Notes: generated from the sequence alone by a model not told the origin. A stretch of 64,000 nt of DNA from Haladaptatus halobius (GCF_020618475.1 NZ_CP085335.1:2604001-2668000); one strand, 5' to 3'; shown: positions 12,145-20,827, counted from the first letter of the stretch. Program-made: numbers and translations.

Positions 12145-13719
12145 TTATCGCCGCGACGATTTTAACTGAATGTCTAATTCCTCTAACAACTCCTCCGCCT
12201 CCTCGCGCTTTTCCTGATGCTCTTCGAGGAACTCCTCCATCAACCGCGCCGCCTGCTCCTTGCAGTCGCCGCAGAGTCGCTCCCCGCCGACGCACTCGTC
12301 GTACACTTTCTTGGCGAACTCGTCGTCGTCGCCGGATAGGAGGTAGGCGTACAGTTCGTACACCGGGCACTCGTCCGCCCTGCCGCCCAACTCGCGCTGA
12401 AGCTCCGCCGTCTCTCGTCCCCCCGTCGTCGCCGCCTTCACCTTCTCGTACCCGTCCTCGGGGTCGTCCAGTAGGCTGATGTGGCTCGCCGGAACCGACG
12501 AGGACATCTTCCCGCCCGTCAGGCCGGTCATGAACCGGTGGTAGATCGAGGAGGGCATCACGAAACCGTACCCGCCTGTCTCCATCTCCACCTCGCGGGC
12601 GAGTTCCTCGGCCTCCTCCCGCGAGAGGTCGAAGGTATCGATGTGCTCCTCGAAGACGCGCTTCTCGCCGTCGATGGCTTCGATGAGGGCTTCGAAGGCC
12701 GCCTCGGTCGCGTTGCGGTCGAGGAACCGAACGCGGGGTCGGAGGGGTTCCATACCCGCGTTTTCGAGCTTGGAGATCGCCGTCTCGACCGCGGAAACCC
12801 CGGTATCGACGGATTCAGCCAGCCAGTCCGCCGCCTCCTCGCACCGAGGCGTCTCGGGGTCTTCGGCGTACTCAGTGCGCGCTTCGTAGGCCGCCGCGAC
12901 GTGCGACAGCTCGGTCTCGTCCGCTTCGAAACTCGCGTAGGCTCTCGTCACGCCGAAGTAGCGCATCCGAACCGCGAGGTCGCGGGCCAGTCTGACGTGC
13001 GGGTCTTGGTCGGGGCCCACCGGAATGACCGTCGGCTTCGGTTCGTCGAACTGGGGGTAGAGGATGTCGGCCATCTGCGTGACGACGCTCTGGACGTGCG
13101 AGACGTTCGTCTCCCCGTCGAAACCGTAGATGGACTGGAACTCCGAGAAGTTCGCCTTCGACCCGAGTTCGAACGAGAGGTCTTGGAGGTCGCGGTTCTC
13201 GGACTGGCGGTAGAGCGTTCCGTCCTCGGCGTCGAAGTCGAGCGCAAGCAGCGAGAGCAGGTAGTCGCGGGCGTGTTCGTCGATCTCTTCCCACGACAGG
13301 CCGCGGGCGCTGTGGGCTTCGAGGTCGGCGATGAGACCGTAGGTGTCGCCGCCCTGCCGTTGGTGCCAGATGAGTTCGTCGAACACCAGTTTGTGTCCGA
13401 TATGCGGATCGCCCGTCGGCATGAATCCGGAGAGCGCGGCGAACGGTTCACCCGCCTGCATCGCTTCCGCCACGCGACGGTAGTCGCGGTGGCCGAAGAT
13501 GACGCCGCGGCGCATCAGGTAGTGCGGGTTCGGAACGTCGGGGAGCACATCGTCGAACTCCTCGATGCCGAACTCCTCGAACAGTTTTCGGTAGTCGGAG
13601 ATGGTCGCCGACCCCCACGGGTCGAGCGCGACTTCGTCCTCACCCGCGGCGGTACCTCCATCGGACGCGAGTGCCGTCCCGTCCGTCTCGAATCTGTCGT
13701 CGGTGTCGTCTCGTGTCAT
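12145..13719 (-). CDS. trpS: Tryptophan--tRNA ligase
   Basis: A 524-residue class I synthetase charging tRNA-Trp. The HIGH-type motif is in MPTGDPHIGHKLVFDE (near residue 100) and the KMSKS-type motif is GGKMSSSVPASH. VIPVGPDQDPHVRLARDLA also fits the TrpRS core. A Cys-containing C-terminal region (CVGGERLCGDCKEQAARLM) is common in archaeal TrpRS. Its ATG overlaps the endA stop by 4 bases (ATGA), so it follows endA in one transcript. Confidence 0.95.
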   Translation of the reverse strand: MTRDDTDDRFETDGTALASDGGTAAGEDEVALDPWGSATISDYRKLFEEFGIEEFDDVLPDVPNPHYLMRRGVIFGHRDYRRVAEAMQAGEPFAALSGFMPTGDPHIGHKLVFDELIWHQRQGGDTYGLIADLEAHSARGLSWEEIDEHARDYLLSLLALDFDAEDGTLYRQSENRDLQDLSFELGSKANFSEFQSIYGFDGETNVSHVQSVVTQMADILYPQFDEPKPTVIPVGPDQDPHVRLARDLAVRMRYFGVTRAYASFEADETELSHVAAAYEARTEYAEDPETPRCEEAADWLAESVDTGVSAVETAISKLENAGMEPLRPRVRFLDRNATEAAFEALIEAIDGEKRVFEEHIDTFDLSREEAEELAREVEMETGGYGFVMPSSIYHRFMTGLTGGKMSSSVPASHISLLDDPEDGYEKVKAATTGGRETAELQRELGGRADECPVYELYAYLLSGDDDEFAKKVYDECVGGERLCGDCKEQAARLMEEFLEEHQEKREEAEELLEELDIQLKSSRR

Positions 13720-14747
13720 GGTGTAAGTCGCGTAACCGAAAGGAAAGTCGTTATTCGTTCGTTCTCGGCGACGAGCGCAAAAAGCATTCGCTTTCGCACC
13801 CCGTGAGCCAGTCGAACGTCCAGCGCGAGGTCTCGCGGGATGAACTCGTGGTCGTCCCGGAGAACCCGAACCAGAAATTCGGAGTGGCCGAGGTTCTCCA
13901 CCGACTCCACGTCGGCGTAGGTGCGGAAATCCGCGCCGAATTTGAAGCCCGTCTTCGGGACGATGTTCCGCTCCCGAAGCGCGCGATAGACTTGCAGACG
14001 GCGGTCGAATCGCTCGCCCTCCACCTCCCGACCGCGCGCGACGATCTCCTCATAGCCTCCCTCGACGGCGAGTTTACCGTCCGCGACGAGGTGGGCCGCC
14101 TCCACGAGCGACAACTGGAGGGCACCCGCCGGGTCGCGCCCGCTTATCGGTTGGCCGTAGAACGACCGCCGGTGAAGTTCGTCCGGCGCGTCCCAGAGCA
14201 GTACCCGGTCGGCGACGAGCGACCCGGAGAGGTCGGTCGGCACGTCGTGGTTCGTCGTTCCCCGGACGTCGAGTCGGTCGGTTTCGAAGTAGGTTATCTC
14301 GCTCTCCTCGTCCACGACCGCCAGCGCCACGTCGCCGAGGCGCGCCGCCGGAATCGTCTCGCGCTCGCTGACGATCCGAAGGCGGTACAGCACCTCGTCG
14401 TCCCACGGTCCGCTCCCCCGCGGGTAGACGACGAAGTCGGAGTCGGGGAGGGGATCGTACACCCAGCCGGAGCGGTCGGGTGAGAGGTAGAATCCGCGTT
14501 CCCGCAGGTCGGCGTAGACGAGAAACCGCGCGGCGAAGCCGTCGCCCGTCGAACCCTGCAGAAACTCTCGGAACCCCTTCCCGTCGACCGAATCGAGGTC
14601 GCCGCGGAGCATGAGGTGAGCGGCCTCGACGCGCGAGAGCGCCACCTCGTTCCCCCCGAGCGGGCGACCGTATCCCCGCGAATCGTAGTAGCGCTGACGG
14701 GCGTCGCCGCCAACGAGTACCTCGTCGTCGCGCAGGCGTCCGTCCAT
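13716..14747 (-). CDS. endA: tRNA-splicing endonuclease
   Basis: A 343-residue archaeal tRNA-intron endonuclease of the haloarchaeal two-repeat type, active as a dimer on bulge-helix-bulge sites in pre-tRNA and rRNA. Both halves show the duplicated pattern SRVEAAHLMLRGDL / SLVEAAHLVADGKL followed by FLVYADLRERGFYL / LQVYRALRERNIVPKTGFK. The C-terminal half keeps a Tyr in FGADFRTY, a His in LGHSEFLVRV and a Lys in AHGVRKRMLFA as candidate catalytic triad. The start is the ATG at 14747 (MDGRLRDDEV); the frame stays open upstream to 15053 but that part is Arg/Pro-rich and not family-like. It overlaps trpS by 4 bases. Confidence 0.93.
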   Translation of the reverse strand: MDGRLRDDEVLVGGDARQRYYDSRGYGRPLGGNEVALSRVEAAHLMLRGDLDSVDGKGFREFLQGSTGDGFAARFLVYADLRERGFYLSPDRSGWVYDPLPDSDFVVYPRGSGPWDDEVLYRLRIVSERETIPAARLGDVALAVVDEESEITYFETDRLDVRGTTNHDVPTDLSGSLVADRVLLWDAPDELHRRSFYGQPISGRDPAGALQLSLVEAAHLVADGKLAVEGGYEEIVARGREVEGERFDRRLQVYRALRERNIVPKTGFKFGADFRTYADVESVENLGHSEFLVRVLRDDHEFIPRDLALDVRLAHGVRKRMLFALVAENERITTFLSVTRLTP

Positions 14748-14881
14748 ACCATCCCTGTGGTGCGGGTCGTCAAAGGCACTGCGACTCTCCGGCGCTGGTC
14801 GAAGGTGATTTTCGGAGCGAGGGGAGGGTCGCCAACTCCGTGCTAGCAAGCTTTTTCCGACGCGGACCAATCGCCTCACAC

Positions 14882-15568
14882 ATGAAAACGACGGGTGGAA
14901 GCGACGAGGCGAAGCGCAACGCGGGTGAGAGCGCGGCGGAGGCGGTCGAAGACGGCACGGTGGTCGGGTTGGGAACAGGGAGTACGGCGGCCCACGCGAT
15001 TCGAGCCATCGGTCGCAAAGTGGACGCCGGACTCGACGTGCGAGGCGTTCCAACGTCGTTCCAGTCGCGCCAGTTGGCCCGCGACGTGGGGGTTCCGCTG
15101 GCCGACCTCGACTCGGTGGCGGCCATCGATCTCGCCATCGACGGGGCGGATCAGTTCGCCGGGCCGCACCTCGTCAAGGGCGGCGGAGCGGCGCACGCCC
15201 GCGAGAAGGTGGTCGATGCAGCGGCGAACCGATTCCTGGTCGTGGCCGACCCGAGCAAGGCGGCGGAGCGACTGGCCCATCCCGTCCCCGTCGAAGTGCT
15301 CCCGGCGGCGCGAACCGCGGTCGCCGACGACTTGCGCGTGCTGGGCGGTGACCCCGACCTGCGCGAGGCAGACGGGAAGGACGGGCCGGTCGTGACCGAC
15401 AACGGAAATCTCGTCCTCGACTGCTCGTTCGGCGAGATTCGGTCGCCCGGCGAACTCGCGGACGATCTCTCGACGATTCCGGGCGTGGTGGAGCACGGCC
15501 TGTTCGTCGGGATGGCGGACGAGATACACGTCGGCACCGACGACGGCGTCGATATCGAGCGACTGTAG
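14882..15568 (+). CDS. rpiA: Ribose-5-phosphate isomerase A
   Basis: A 228-residue RpiA interconverting ribose 5-phosphate and ribulose 5-phosphate. Motifs are VVGLGTGSTAAHAIRAIG near residue 27, VPTSFQSRQLA, DLAIDGADQF (active-site Asp), LVKGGGAAHAREKVVDAAA, and TDNGNLVLDCSFG near the C terminus. The ATG at 14882 gives the family start; an in-frame ATG at 14840 adds 14 unlikely residues. It is divergent from endA. Confidence 0.95.
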   Translation: MKTTGGSDEAKRNAGESAAEAVEDGTVVGLGTGSTAAHAIRAIGRKVDAGLDVRGVPTSFQSRQLARDVGVPLADLDSVAAIDLAIDGADQFAGPHLVKGGGAAHAREKVVDAAANRFLVVADPSKAAERLAHPVPVEVLPAARTAVADDLRVLGGDPDLREADGKDGPVVTDNGNLVLDCSFGEIRSPGELADDLSTIPGVVEHGLFVGMADEIHVGTDDGVDIERL

Positions 15569-15611
15569 CGGTCGCTCGTCGGTCGAGGATAAATGGAAGG
15601 AAGTTCTGAGT

Positions 15612-15779
15612 TTACAGGTCGCGCGGCTGGACGGTCTTTCGGTCGTTTTCCTCGGCGCGACGTGCGGCGTGCTCGAGGAGCCCAGCGACTTCGTCGTCGA
15701 GTGCGTCGTAGAAGTCCGACGCAACGTTTTTGTCGTCGAGCGCTTCCTTCACAGCGGCTTTGACAATAAGGTCTGCCAT
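15612..15779 (-). CDS. Small DUF1931-type histone-fold protein
   Basis: A 55-residue protein: MADLIVKAAVKEALDD, then VASDFYDALDDEVAGLLEHA and NDRKTVQPRDL. The ending is like the last helix-strand of a histone fold (KTVQPRDL resembles the histone 'T-x-x-xRD' motif). This matches the short DUF1931-like proteins of haloarchaea; DNA binding is assumed from the fold. Start at 15779 is supported by TATTAATAAA about 29 bp upstream, giving a leaderless mRNA. An in-frame upstream ATG at 15821 would lie before the TATA box and is rejected. Confidence 0.8.
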   Translation of the reverse strand: MADLIVKAAVKEALDDKNVASDFYDALDDEVAGLLEHAARRAEENDRKTVQPRDL

Positions 15780-15802
15780 ACAACTTCGACGTTCCGCATC
15801 CC

Positions 15803-15812
15803 TATTAATAAA
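15803..15812 (-). promoter_or_regulatory. TATA box of the small histone-fold gene
   Basis: TTTATTAATA on the minus strand, centred about 29 bases before the ATG at 15779, the spacing of a leaderless haloarchaeal promoter. Confidence 0.65.
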
Positions 15813-15883
15813 GCTTCCCAAATTATCCGGCGAACGGCCACGATTCGAAGACTCTCACCTACTCTGTCGACATGGCCGAAGGA

Positions 15884-15889
15884 TTTAAG
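15884..15889 (+). promoter_or_regulatory. Likely TATA-type box for larB
   Basis: GGATTTAAGTTG on the plus strand, about 65 bases before the larB ATG and divergent from the histone-fold promoter. Confidence 0.45.
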
Positions 15890-15951
15890 TTGAGAAAAGT
15901 CGAGAGGCGTGGGGCGACAAACAGGAGTAGGAGCGCCACAGAAGGACGCGT

Positions 15952-16719
15952 ATGCGCAAATTACTCGAAGCGGTCGCGGAGGGCGAGGTGAGCATCGCCG
16001 AAGCGGAGGCGAAACTTTCGGGCTACGCGACAAGCGAGGCCGGACGGTTCGACGCCGCTCGCGAGACTCGCCGCGGTGTTCCGGAAGCCATCCTCTGCGA
16101 CGGGAAGACGCCGGACGAGGTGGCGACGCTCGCCGCGACCGCGGTTGAGACGACAGGCCGAGCGCTGGTGACGCGTGCGGACGACGAGCAGGCTGATGCA
16201 GTCCGCGAGCGCCTCGCGGACATCCAGCCGGGTTCGGACGTGCGAACCCACCAGCGTGCGGGCGTACTCGTCGCGCACGCGACGGCGTTCGACCCGCCCG
16301 AACTCGACGCCACGGTCGGCGTCGTCAGCGCGGGCACGAGCGACGCGATTCCCGCCGGGGAGGCCGCGGTCGTCGCCGGGGAGATGGGCGCGCGAGTCGA
16401 GGAGGTACACGACGTGGGCGTCGCGTCGCTGGTGCGCGTGCTGGACGAGGTGGACGCCCTCCGCGCCGCAGACGTGCTCGTCGTCGCCGCCGGGCGTGAG
16501 GGCGCGCTTCCGACCGTCGTGGCTGGACTGGTGAACACCCCCGTCATCGGACTCCCAGTGTCGAACGGCTACGGCCATGCGGGCGAGGGCGAGGCGGCCC
16601 TCGCGGGGATGCTCCAGTCGTGTACCGTGCTCTCGGTCGTGAACATCGACGCCGGGTTCGTCGCGGGTGCGCAGGCCGGGTTGATAGCGCGGGCGATAGA
16701 TTCGGCGAAGACGGAGTAA
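15952..16719 (+). CDS. larB: LarB: pyridinium-3,5-biscarboxylic acid mononucleotide synthase
   Basis: A 255-residue LarB, which carboxylates and hydrolyses nicotinate adenine dinucleotide in the first step of the nickel-pincer cofactor pathway of lactate racemase and relatives. Typical parts are the N-terminal LLEAVAEGEVSIAEAEAKL, ETRRGVPEAILCDGKTPDE, and the PurE-like core VGVVSAGTSDAIPAGEAA, HDVGVASLVRVLDEVDAL and GLPVSNGYGHAGEGEAAL. larC and larE are not in this window, so they would have to be elsewhere if the pathway is complete. Confidence 0.92.
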   Translation: MRKLLEAVAEGEVSIAEAEAKLSGYATSEAGRFDAARETRRGVPEAILCDGKTPDEVATLAATAVETTGRALVTRADDEQADAVRERLADIQPGSDVRTHQRAGVLVAHATAFDPPELDATVGVVSAGTSDAIPAGEAAVVAGEMGARVEEVHDVGVASLVRVLDEVDALRAADVLVVAAGREGALPTVVAGLVNTPVIGLPVSNGYGHAGEGEAALAGMLQSCTVLSVVNIDAGFVAGAQAGLIARAIDSAKTE

Positions 16720-16800
16720 AGACGGTTCTAAAAGTGGGGTATGCCGAAGGATAGTCGAAGGTCGTGGTTCGATTCGCTGGTCGTTCCATTCGATTCGCAG

Positions 16801-16972
16801 TAGCAGGCCACACAGCCGCTTTTGGGATGCGCGGTGCGTGCACCCGAGCCAGCGGTCGACGAGGGCGCACACGCCGGAGAGGGATGAGGCCGCGAAGGTG
16901 GGCGGTCCTCGCGGTTCAGGCCGCCCGTCCGCGCTGCGGTTGCGGTATCGGCCCTAGCGATTCCTGCGGTGG
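16801..16972 (+). repeat. Structured intergenic repeat, copy 1
   Basis: An element of about 172 bp that shares ordered conserved blocks with copies at 22349-22527 and 51797-51981: GCAGGCC, CAGCCGC, GGGATGCGCGG, GAGGGATGAGG, CCGTCCGC, TGCGGTTGCGG and GCCCTAGCGA. Between the blocks lie two hairpins, one about 16833-16874 around GAGCCAGCGGTC and one about 16897-16925 (GGGCGGTC...GGCCGCCC). The stem sequences differ from other copies but still pair. No ORF and no transposase are associated. Confidence 0.75.
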
Positions 16973-17188
16973 TGGGTTCACCCTCGCAGTCCCAACCACC
17001 GGGGTCACCAAAGCGAGCAGACAGTTGCGATCACGGACGAAAACACCGCAGAACCGGTAAACGCCGTAGACCGCCCGAAACGACGTGCGCTGACGGTGCG
17101 GTATTTTACCCGAGCGTCGGTAGCGGCCTCGGCTGTAGTGATACCGATATCGGCAGCAGCTACTCCGCCGCTGGCGGACGATACGGCT

Positions 17189-17207
17189 CAAAAATACCGA
17201 AAAAACG
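17189..17207 (-). terminator. T-tract terminator of the HdrD-like gene
   Basis: On the minus strand, just past the stop of the Fe-S oxidoreductase, are the runs GTTTTTTCGG and ATTTTTGAG, a typical archaeal T-tract terminator. Confidence 0.55.
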
Positions 17208-17217
17208 GATTTGTTCG

Positions 17218-19338
17218 TCAGGCTGTGACCTTGACGTGCTCTTCGGCACCCAGCGCTTCGACCACGAGTTCGGCGACGTCCACGATTTCGATCTTGTCCT
17301 CGTAGTCGCCCGTCTTCCGCCCATCCTCGTACATCGTCATGCACATCGGGCAGGCGACGACGAACTTCTCGACGGCGCTTCCGGCGTCGGTGTCCTCGAG
17401 CGCCTCTCGGATGCGCTCCTCGCTCGGCTTGGGGTCTTCGTCGAAGTCCATCCAGAGGCCGCCGCCGCCCCCGCCGCAGCAGAACGAGTTGGAGCGGTTG
17501 CGGGGCATCTCGTCCAGCGTGCAACCGGTGGCGCGGATGATCTCTCGGGGAGCCTCGTACTCGTCGTTGTAGCGCCCGAGGTGACACGGGTCGTGGTAGG
17601 TGACGGTGTAGTCGAGTTCGGTGCCCGAGAGACCCATCCGGCCCGCCCGGAACAGTTCCTCGACGACCTGCGTGTAGTGGTAGACCGGGGCGTCGAACTC
17701 CTCGGCCTCCTCCGGATACTCGTTTTTGAACGTGTTGTAGCTGTGTGGGTCGGTGCAGACGATCTTGTCGAACCCGCACTCCTCGAAGGCGGCGACGTTG
17801 TCCTCGACCAACATCTCGTACAGCCCTTCCTCGCCGACCCGGCGCACGTCATTCCCGTCGTTCTGCTCGTCCTCGTAGAGGATTCCGTAGGAGACGTCCG
17901 TCTCGTGGAGGATGGTCGCCAGCGAGCGCGCAACCCGGCGGTTGCGCTCGTCGTAGGACGGGTAGTCGCCGACGTACCAGAGGAACTCCACATCCTCGTC
18001 GCGAGCGTCCGGGATCTCGAAGTCGAGTGTGTCGGTCCACTCCGGACGCTTTCGCCCGGGGTCGCCGAAGGTGTTCCCGTTCTGGAAGACATTCATCATC
18101 GCATCCTGCACGTTGGCGTCCATCTGGCCGGACTCGGTGAGTCGGCGGTTCATGTCGGTGAAGGAGGTGAGGTGTTCGATGTCCACCGGGCAGGCGTCCA
18201 TGCAGGCCATGCAGGCCATGCAGGACTCCATCGTCTCGCTGTCGATAACGCTCGCGCCGCCGTCGGCGATGATGGGTTTCTCGTCCGTCCGGCCCGCGTC
18301 GAGGTCTTCGCGGTACTGTTTCAGGTCGAGAATCACGTTTCGAGGGTCGAGCGGGCGGTCGGACGCCTTCGCGGGACAGACCGACGAACAGCGACCGCAC
18401 TTCGTGCAGGCGTCCTGATCGAGTAGCTGTCGCCACGAGAAGGAGTCGATGTCGGTCGCGCCGATTTCCTCGGGGCCGGCGTCCGAAGGGACACCTGGCA
18501 GGCGCTTACCCGCCTTCTCGTCGTGGGTGACGACGTTGGCGAACGACGAGAGCATGTGGAACGGTTTGGCGTAGGGTATCGCCGCGACGAACACGAGCGC
18601 GGGAATCGCGTGCGCCCACCAAACAACCGGATACCACGCCACGGCCGCTCCCTGAGAGACGCCGACTATCTGCAACACGTCGGCGACGAACCAGCCGACG
18701 AAACTGACGCTCTCGAAGTTCCTAAAGCCAGTGCCGAGGATGCGCATGCCCTCTGTGACGTACCCGCCGACGCCGAGCAGGAAGAGCGTCCAGATGAAGA
18801 GGTCGTCCTCCAAGCTGGTGTGTCTCCCCCAGAGGCGGTGGTTGCGCACCCAGTAGCGCCGGTAGATAGCCATCCCGACGCCGACGACGAACAGCAGGCC
18901 CATCGCGTCCATCACGAGCGAGTAGGCGAGGTAGAAGTCGTTCACAAAGAACGACCGCTCGTTTCCGAGGGCGTAGTGAGTGAACTTCTGATAGATGTCC
19001 ATATCGATCATCAGGATGGTCGTCCCGATGAGCAGGGTCAGAAAGCCCCACATGATGAACGAGTGCATCAACCCGCCGTACAGGTCGCGGTTGAACTGCT
19101 TCTCGTTCGAAACTACGACCTTCGCTGCACGAGAAATCCGTCCCGGAAGGTCGTCCAGTCGGTCGAACCAGTCCTCCTCGCCGCGCGTGTACCGCGCGAA
19201 GCGGTCGTACACGCCGTAGACGAAAAAGAGGACGGCCACCACGGCGAGGTAGTAAAACACCGCCTCACCGAGGAGCCCGATCTTCCAGAACGTCGGGCGC
19301 GTGGTACCCGTCGTCTGTGCGAGCACGAAGTTTGCCAT
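17218..19338 (-). CDS. HdrD-like Fe-S oxidoreductase with NarI-like membrane domain
   Basis: A 706-residue fusion. The first 290 residues hold about six membrane helices (GEAVFYYLAVVAVLFFVYGV, GFLTLLIGTTILMI, VMDAMGLLFVVGVGMAIY) like a NarI/HdrE cytochrome b. Two 4Fe-4S motifs follow (CTKCGRCSSVCPAK and CMACMACMDACPVD). The C-terminal half is HdrD-like with a CCG domain (DPCHLGRYNDEYEAP, SFCCGGGGGGLW, ACPMCMTMY). This architecture is known for EtfAB:menaquinone oxidoreductases (EMO) feeding electrons from acyl-CoA oxidation to quinone; that role is inference because no etf genes are nearby. A TTTAAG box lies about 25 bp upstream (19362), so the mRNA is near-leaderless. Confidence 0.85.
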   Translation of the reverse strand: MANFVLAQTTGTTRPTFWKIGLLGEAVFYYLAVVAVLFFVYGVYDRFARYTRGEEDWFDRLDDLPGRISRAAKVVVSNEKQFNRDLYGGLMHSFIMWGFLTLLIGTTILMIDMDIYQKFTHYALGNERSFFVNDFYLAYSLVMDAMGLLFVVGVGMAIYRRYWVRNHRLWGRHTSLEDDLFIWTLFLLGVGGYVTEGMRILGTGFRNFESVSFVGWFVADVLQIVGVSQGAAVAWYPVVWWAHAIPALVFVAAIPYAKPFHMLSSFANVVTHDEKAGKRLPGVPSDAGPEEIGATDIDSFSWRQLLDQDACTKCGRCSSVCPAKASDRPLDPRNVILDLKQYREDLDAGRTDEKPIIADGGASVIDSETMESCMACMACMDACPVDIEHLTSFTDMNRRLTESGQMDANVQDAMMNVFQNGNTFGDPGRKRPEWTDTLDFEIPDARDEDVEFLWYVGDYPSYDERNRRVARSLATILHETDVSYGILYEDEQNDGNDVRRVGEEGLYEMLVEDNVAAFEECGFDKIVCTDPHSYNTFKNEYPEEAEEFDAPVYHYTQVVEELFRAGRMGLSGTELDYTVTYHDPCHLGRYNDEYEAPREIIRATGCTLDEMPRNRSNSFCCGGGGGGLWMDFDEDPKPSEERIREALEDTDAGSAVEKFVVACPMCMTMYEDGRKTGDYEDKIEIVDVAELVVEALGAEEHVKVTA

Positions 19339-19424
19339 GTTTTATCAGGTGGGGACGACCCGCTTAAATCTTACCCCCCGTCGTCGCCGCGCCGTCTTGC
19401 GAGAATAAGAAACTTGTTTCTAGT

Positions 19425-20132
19425 TTATAACAGAGTCGACCCGAGTAGCGCAACCGATAGACAAGCGACCGGCACGTCCCACCGCGAAACCGACAGCGGG
19501 GGAAGGGTCGGGTTCCACGCGAAGCAGCGAGCGCGAAGCGCGAGCGAGAACCTGTCCGCTCGGTCGAACGCCCGCGCCAATCCCGCAGAGCCGACGAGTC
19601 GCATCCGCTCCGCGAGCGGTCGTCTCGCACCGAGGCGCGCCGACATCGCCTCCCGAATCGCCCGGATGTCGGCCTGCAAGACGGGTAGAAACCGGAAGAC
19701 GAACGCGACACCCATCCCCAAGAACTGCCCCGGTCGTCCCGGAACGAGCCACTGGAGCGCCGCCCGCGACTCACGAACCGGCGTCGTCCGGACGTAGGCC
19801 GCGCTGACGCAGAGGACGAGGAAGACGCGGTAGCTCGCCAGCGCGGGCGCGATCGCCTCTTCCGGAACCACCCACGGAGAGCCGAACGAGAGCGCGGCGA
19901 ACAACGGGCCGCCTAGCAGGAACGGGAGGACGTGCCGAAACTCCCGAATGACCCAAAATGGCGACGTGGCCGCCCCGGCAAGCACCGCGGCGATCAGTAC
20001 GGTCGACGCTGCGAGTCCGCGAGGCGTCGCGTGCGCGAAGACGGCGACCGCGAACGTAGTCTGAAAGAATAGTTTCGTCCGCGGGTCGAGGCGTTCGGCG
20101 AACGACCCGGTGGGGTGATATGCGAGCGTCAC
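19425..20132 (-). CDS. bioN: Biotin ECF transporter transmembrane protein (EcfT/BioN)
   Basis: A 235-residue integral membrane protein of the CbiQ/EcfT family. It begins LAYHPTGSFAERLDPRTKLFF, has several hydrophobic segments (FVVAVFAHATPRGLAASTVLI region, GPLFAALSF, GMGVAFVFRFLPVL) and carries ECF coupling motifs near the C terminus (REAMSARLGARR and ALRARCFAW, the A-R-G-like helices that contact the ATPase). Its ATG overlaps the bioM stop by 4 bases. As last gene of bioY-bioM-bioN it couples ATP hydrolysis to biotin uptake. Confidence 0.88.
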   Translation of the reverse strand: MTLAYHPTGSFAERLDPRTKLFFQTTFAVAVFAHATPRGLAASTVLIAAVLAGAATSPFWVIREFRHVLPFLLGGPLFAALSFGSPWVVPEEAIAPALASYRVFLVLCVSAAYVRTTPVRESRAALQWLVPGRPGQFLGMGVAFVFRFLPVLQADIRAIREAMSARLGARRPLAERMRLVGSAGLARAFDRADRFSLALRARCFAWNPTLPPLSVSRWDVPVACLSVALLGSTLL

Positions 20133-20827
20133 GGGACGCGAACCCCGAGGTCGGCGAGTTCGGCTTCGACCTCGGTGGGTGAGCCGTCCACCGCAACCCG
20201 GCCGTCGGAAAGCGCGACCACCCTATCCGCGAGCGACCACGCGTCTCGAAGGTCGTGCGTGACGACGACGACGCCGGTTCCGGTGTCGGAGAGGCGTTCG
20301 AGATGCGCGACGACCGACTCGCGGGCACGAGCATCGAGTCCGGTGAACGGTTCGTCCAGCACGAGGTGGTTCGGCTCCATCGCTAGCGCGCCCGCGATAG
20401 CGACGCGCTGGCGCTCGCCGCCGGAGAGGGCGCCGATTCGGTCGTCGCGGCGATCCGCCATCCCGACCGCCGAGAGTGCGAGATCGACCCGGCGGTCGAT
20501 CTCGTCGCGCGAGAAACCGAGGTTCTCGGGGCCGAAGGCCACGTCCGCGCCGACGGTCGCCGCGACGAAGCTATCGCGAGGGTTCTGGAACACCATCCCG
20601 ACGCGCGTTCGCGCGGCCACGAGGTCGTCGGCGACGGGCACGTCGTCCACTAGCACCTGTCCTTCGTCCGGCGCGAGCAGGCCGTTGAAGTGCCGGACGA
20701 GCGTCGTCTTCCCGCTTCCGTTCGGACCGGTGAGGACGACGAACTGTCCACCGGGAACGGAGAGGTTCACCCCGTCGAGTGCCCTCGTCTCGCCGAAGCG
20801 GTGAACGAGGTCCTGCGTCGCTATCAT
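20129..20827 (-). CDS. bioM: Biotin ECF transporter ATPase (BioM)
   Basis: A 232-residue ABC ATPase. Walker A is LTGPNGSGKTTLVRHF, Q loop is VGMVFQNPRDSFVAATV, signature is GALSGGERQRVAIAGALA, Walker B is HLVLDEPFTGLDARA, and the switch His is in VVVVTHDLRDA. The Q-loop sequence is typical of cobalt/ECF-type ATPases. The start is the ATG at 20827, overlapping the bioY stop (ATGA). The frame remains open upstream but only as an antisense-type Arg-rich shadow of bioY. Confidence 0.92.
   Translation of the reverse strand: MIATQDLVHRFGETRALDGVNLSVPGGQFVVLTGPNGSGKTTLVRHFNGLLAPDEGQVLVDDVPVADDLVAARTRVGMVFQNPRDSFVAATVGADVAFGPENLGFSRDEIDRRVDLALSAVGMADRRDDRIGALSGGERQRVAIAGALAMEPNHLVLDEPFTGLDARARESVVAHLERLSDTGTGVVVVTHDLRDAWSLADRVVALSDGRVAVDGSPTEVEAELADLGVRVP

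Larger units (their letters stand above)
16720..17217. other. Non-coding region with structured repeat copy 1
   Basis: About 500 bp between larB and the HdrD-like gene. It holds repeat copy 1 (16801-16972), and at the right edge T tracts that likely terminate the HdrD-like transcript. No credible protein gene is seen. Confidence 0.6.

Noticed and set aside
12481..13806. Long plus-strand open frame opposite trpS
   Set aside because: Same kind of shadow; trpS has its catalytic motifs on the minus strand.
14748..15053. N-terminal extension of endA
   Set aside because: Arg/Pro-rich, overlaps the divergent rpiA start, and family similarity begins at the ATG at 14747.
16801..16972. Repeat copy 1 as RNase P RNA or SRP RNA
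   Set aside because: It occurs in several copies and lacks the conserved core motifs of either RNA.
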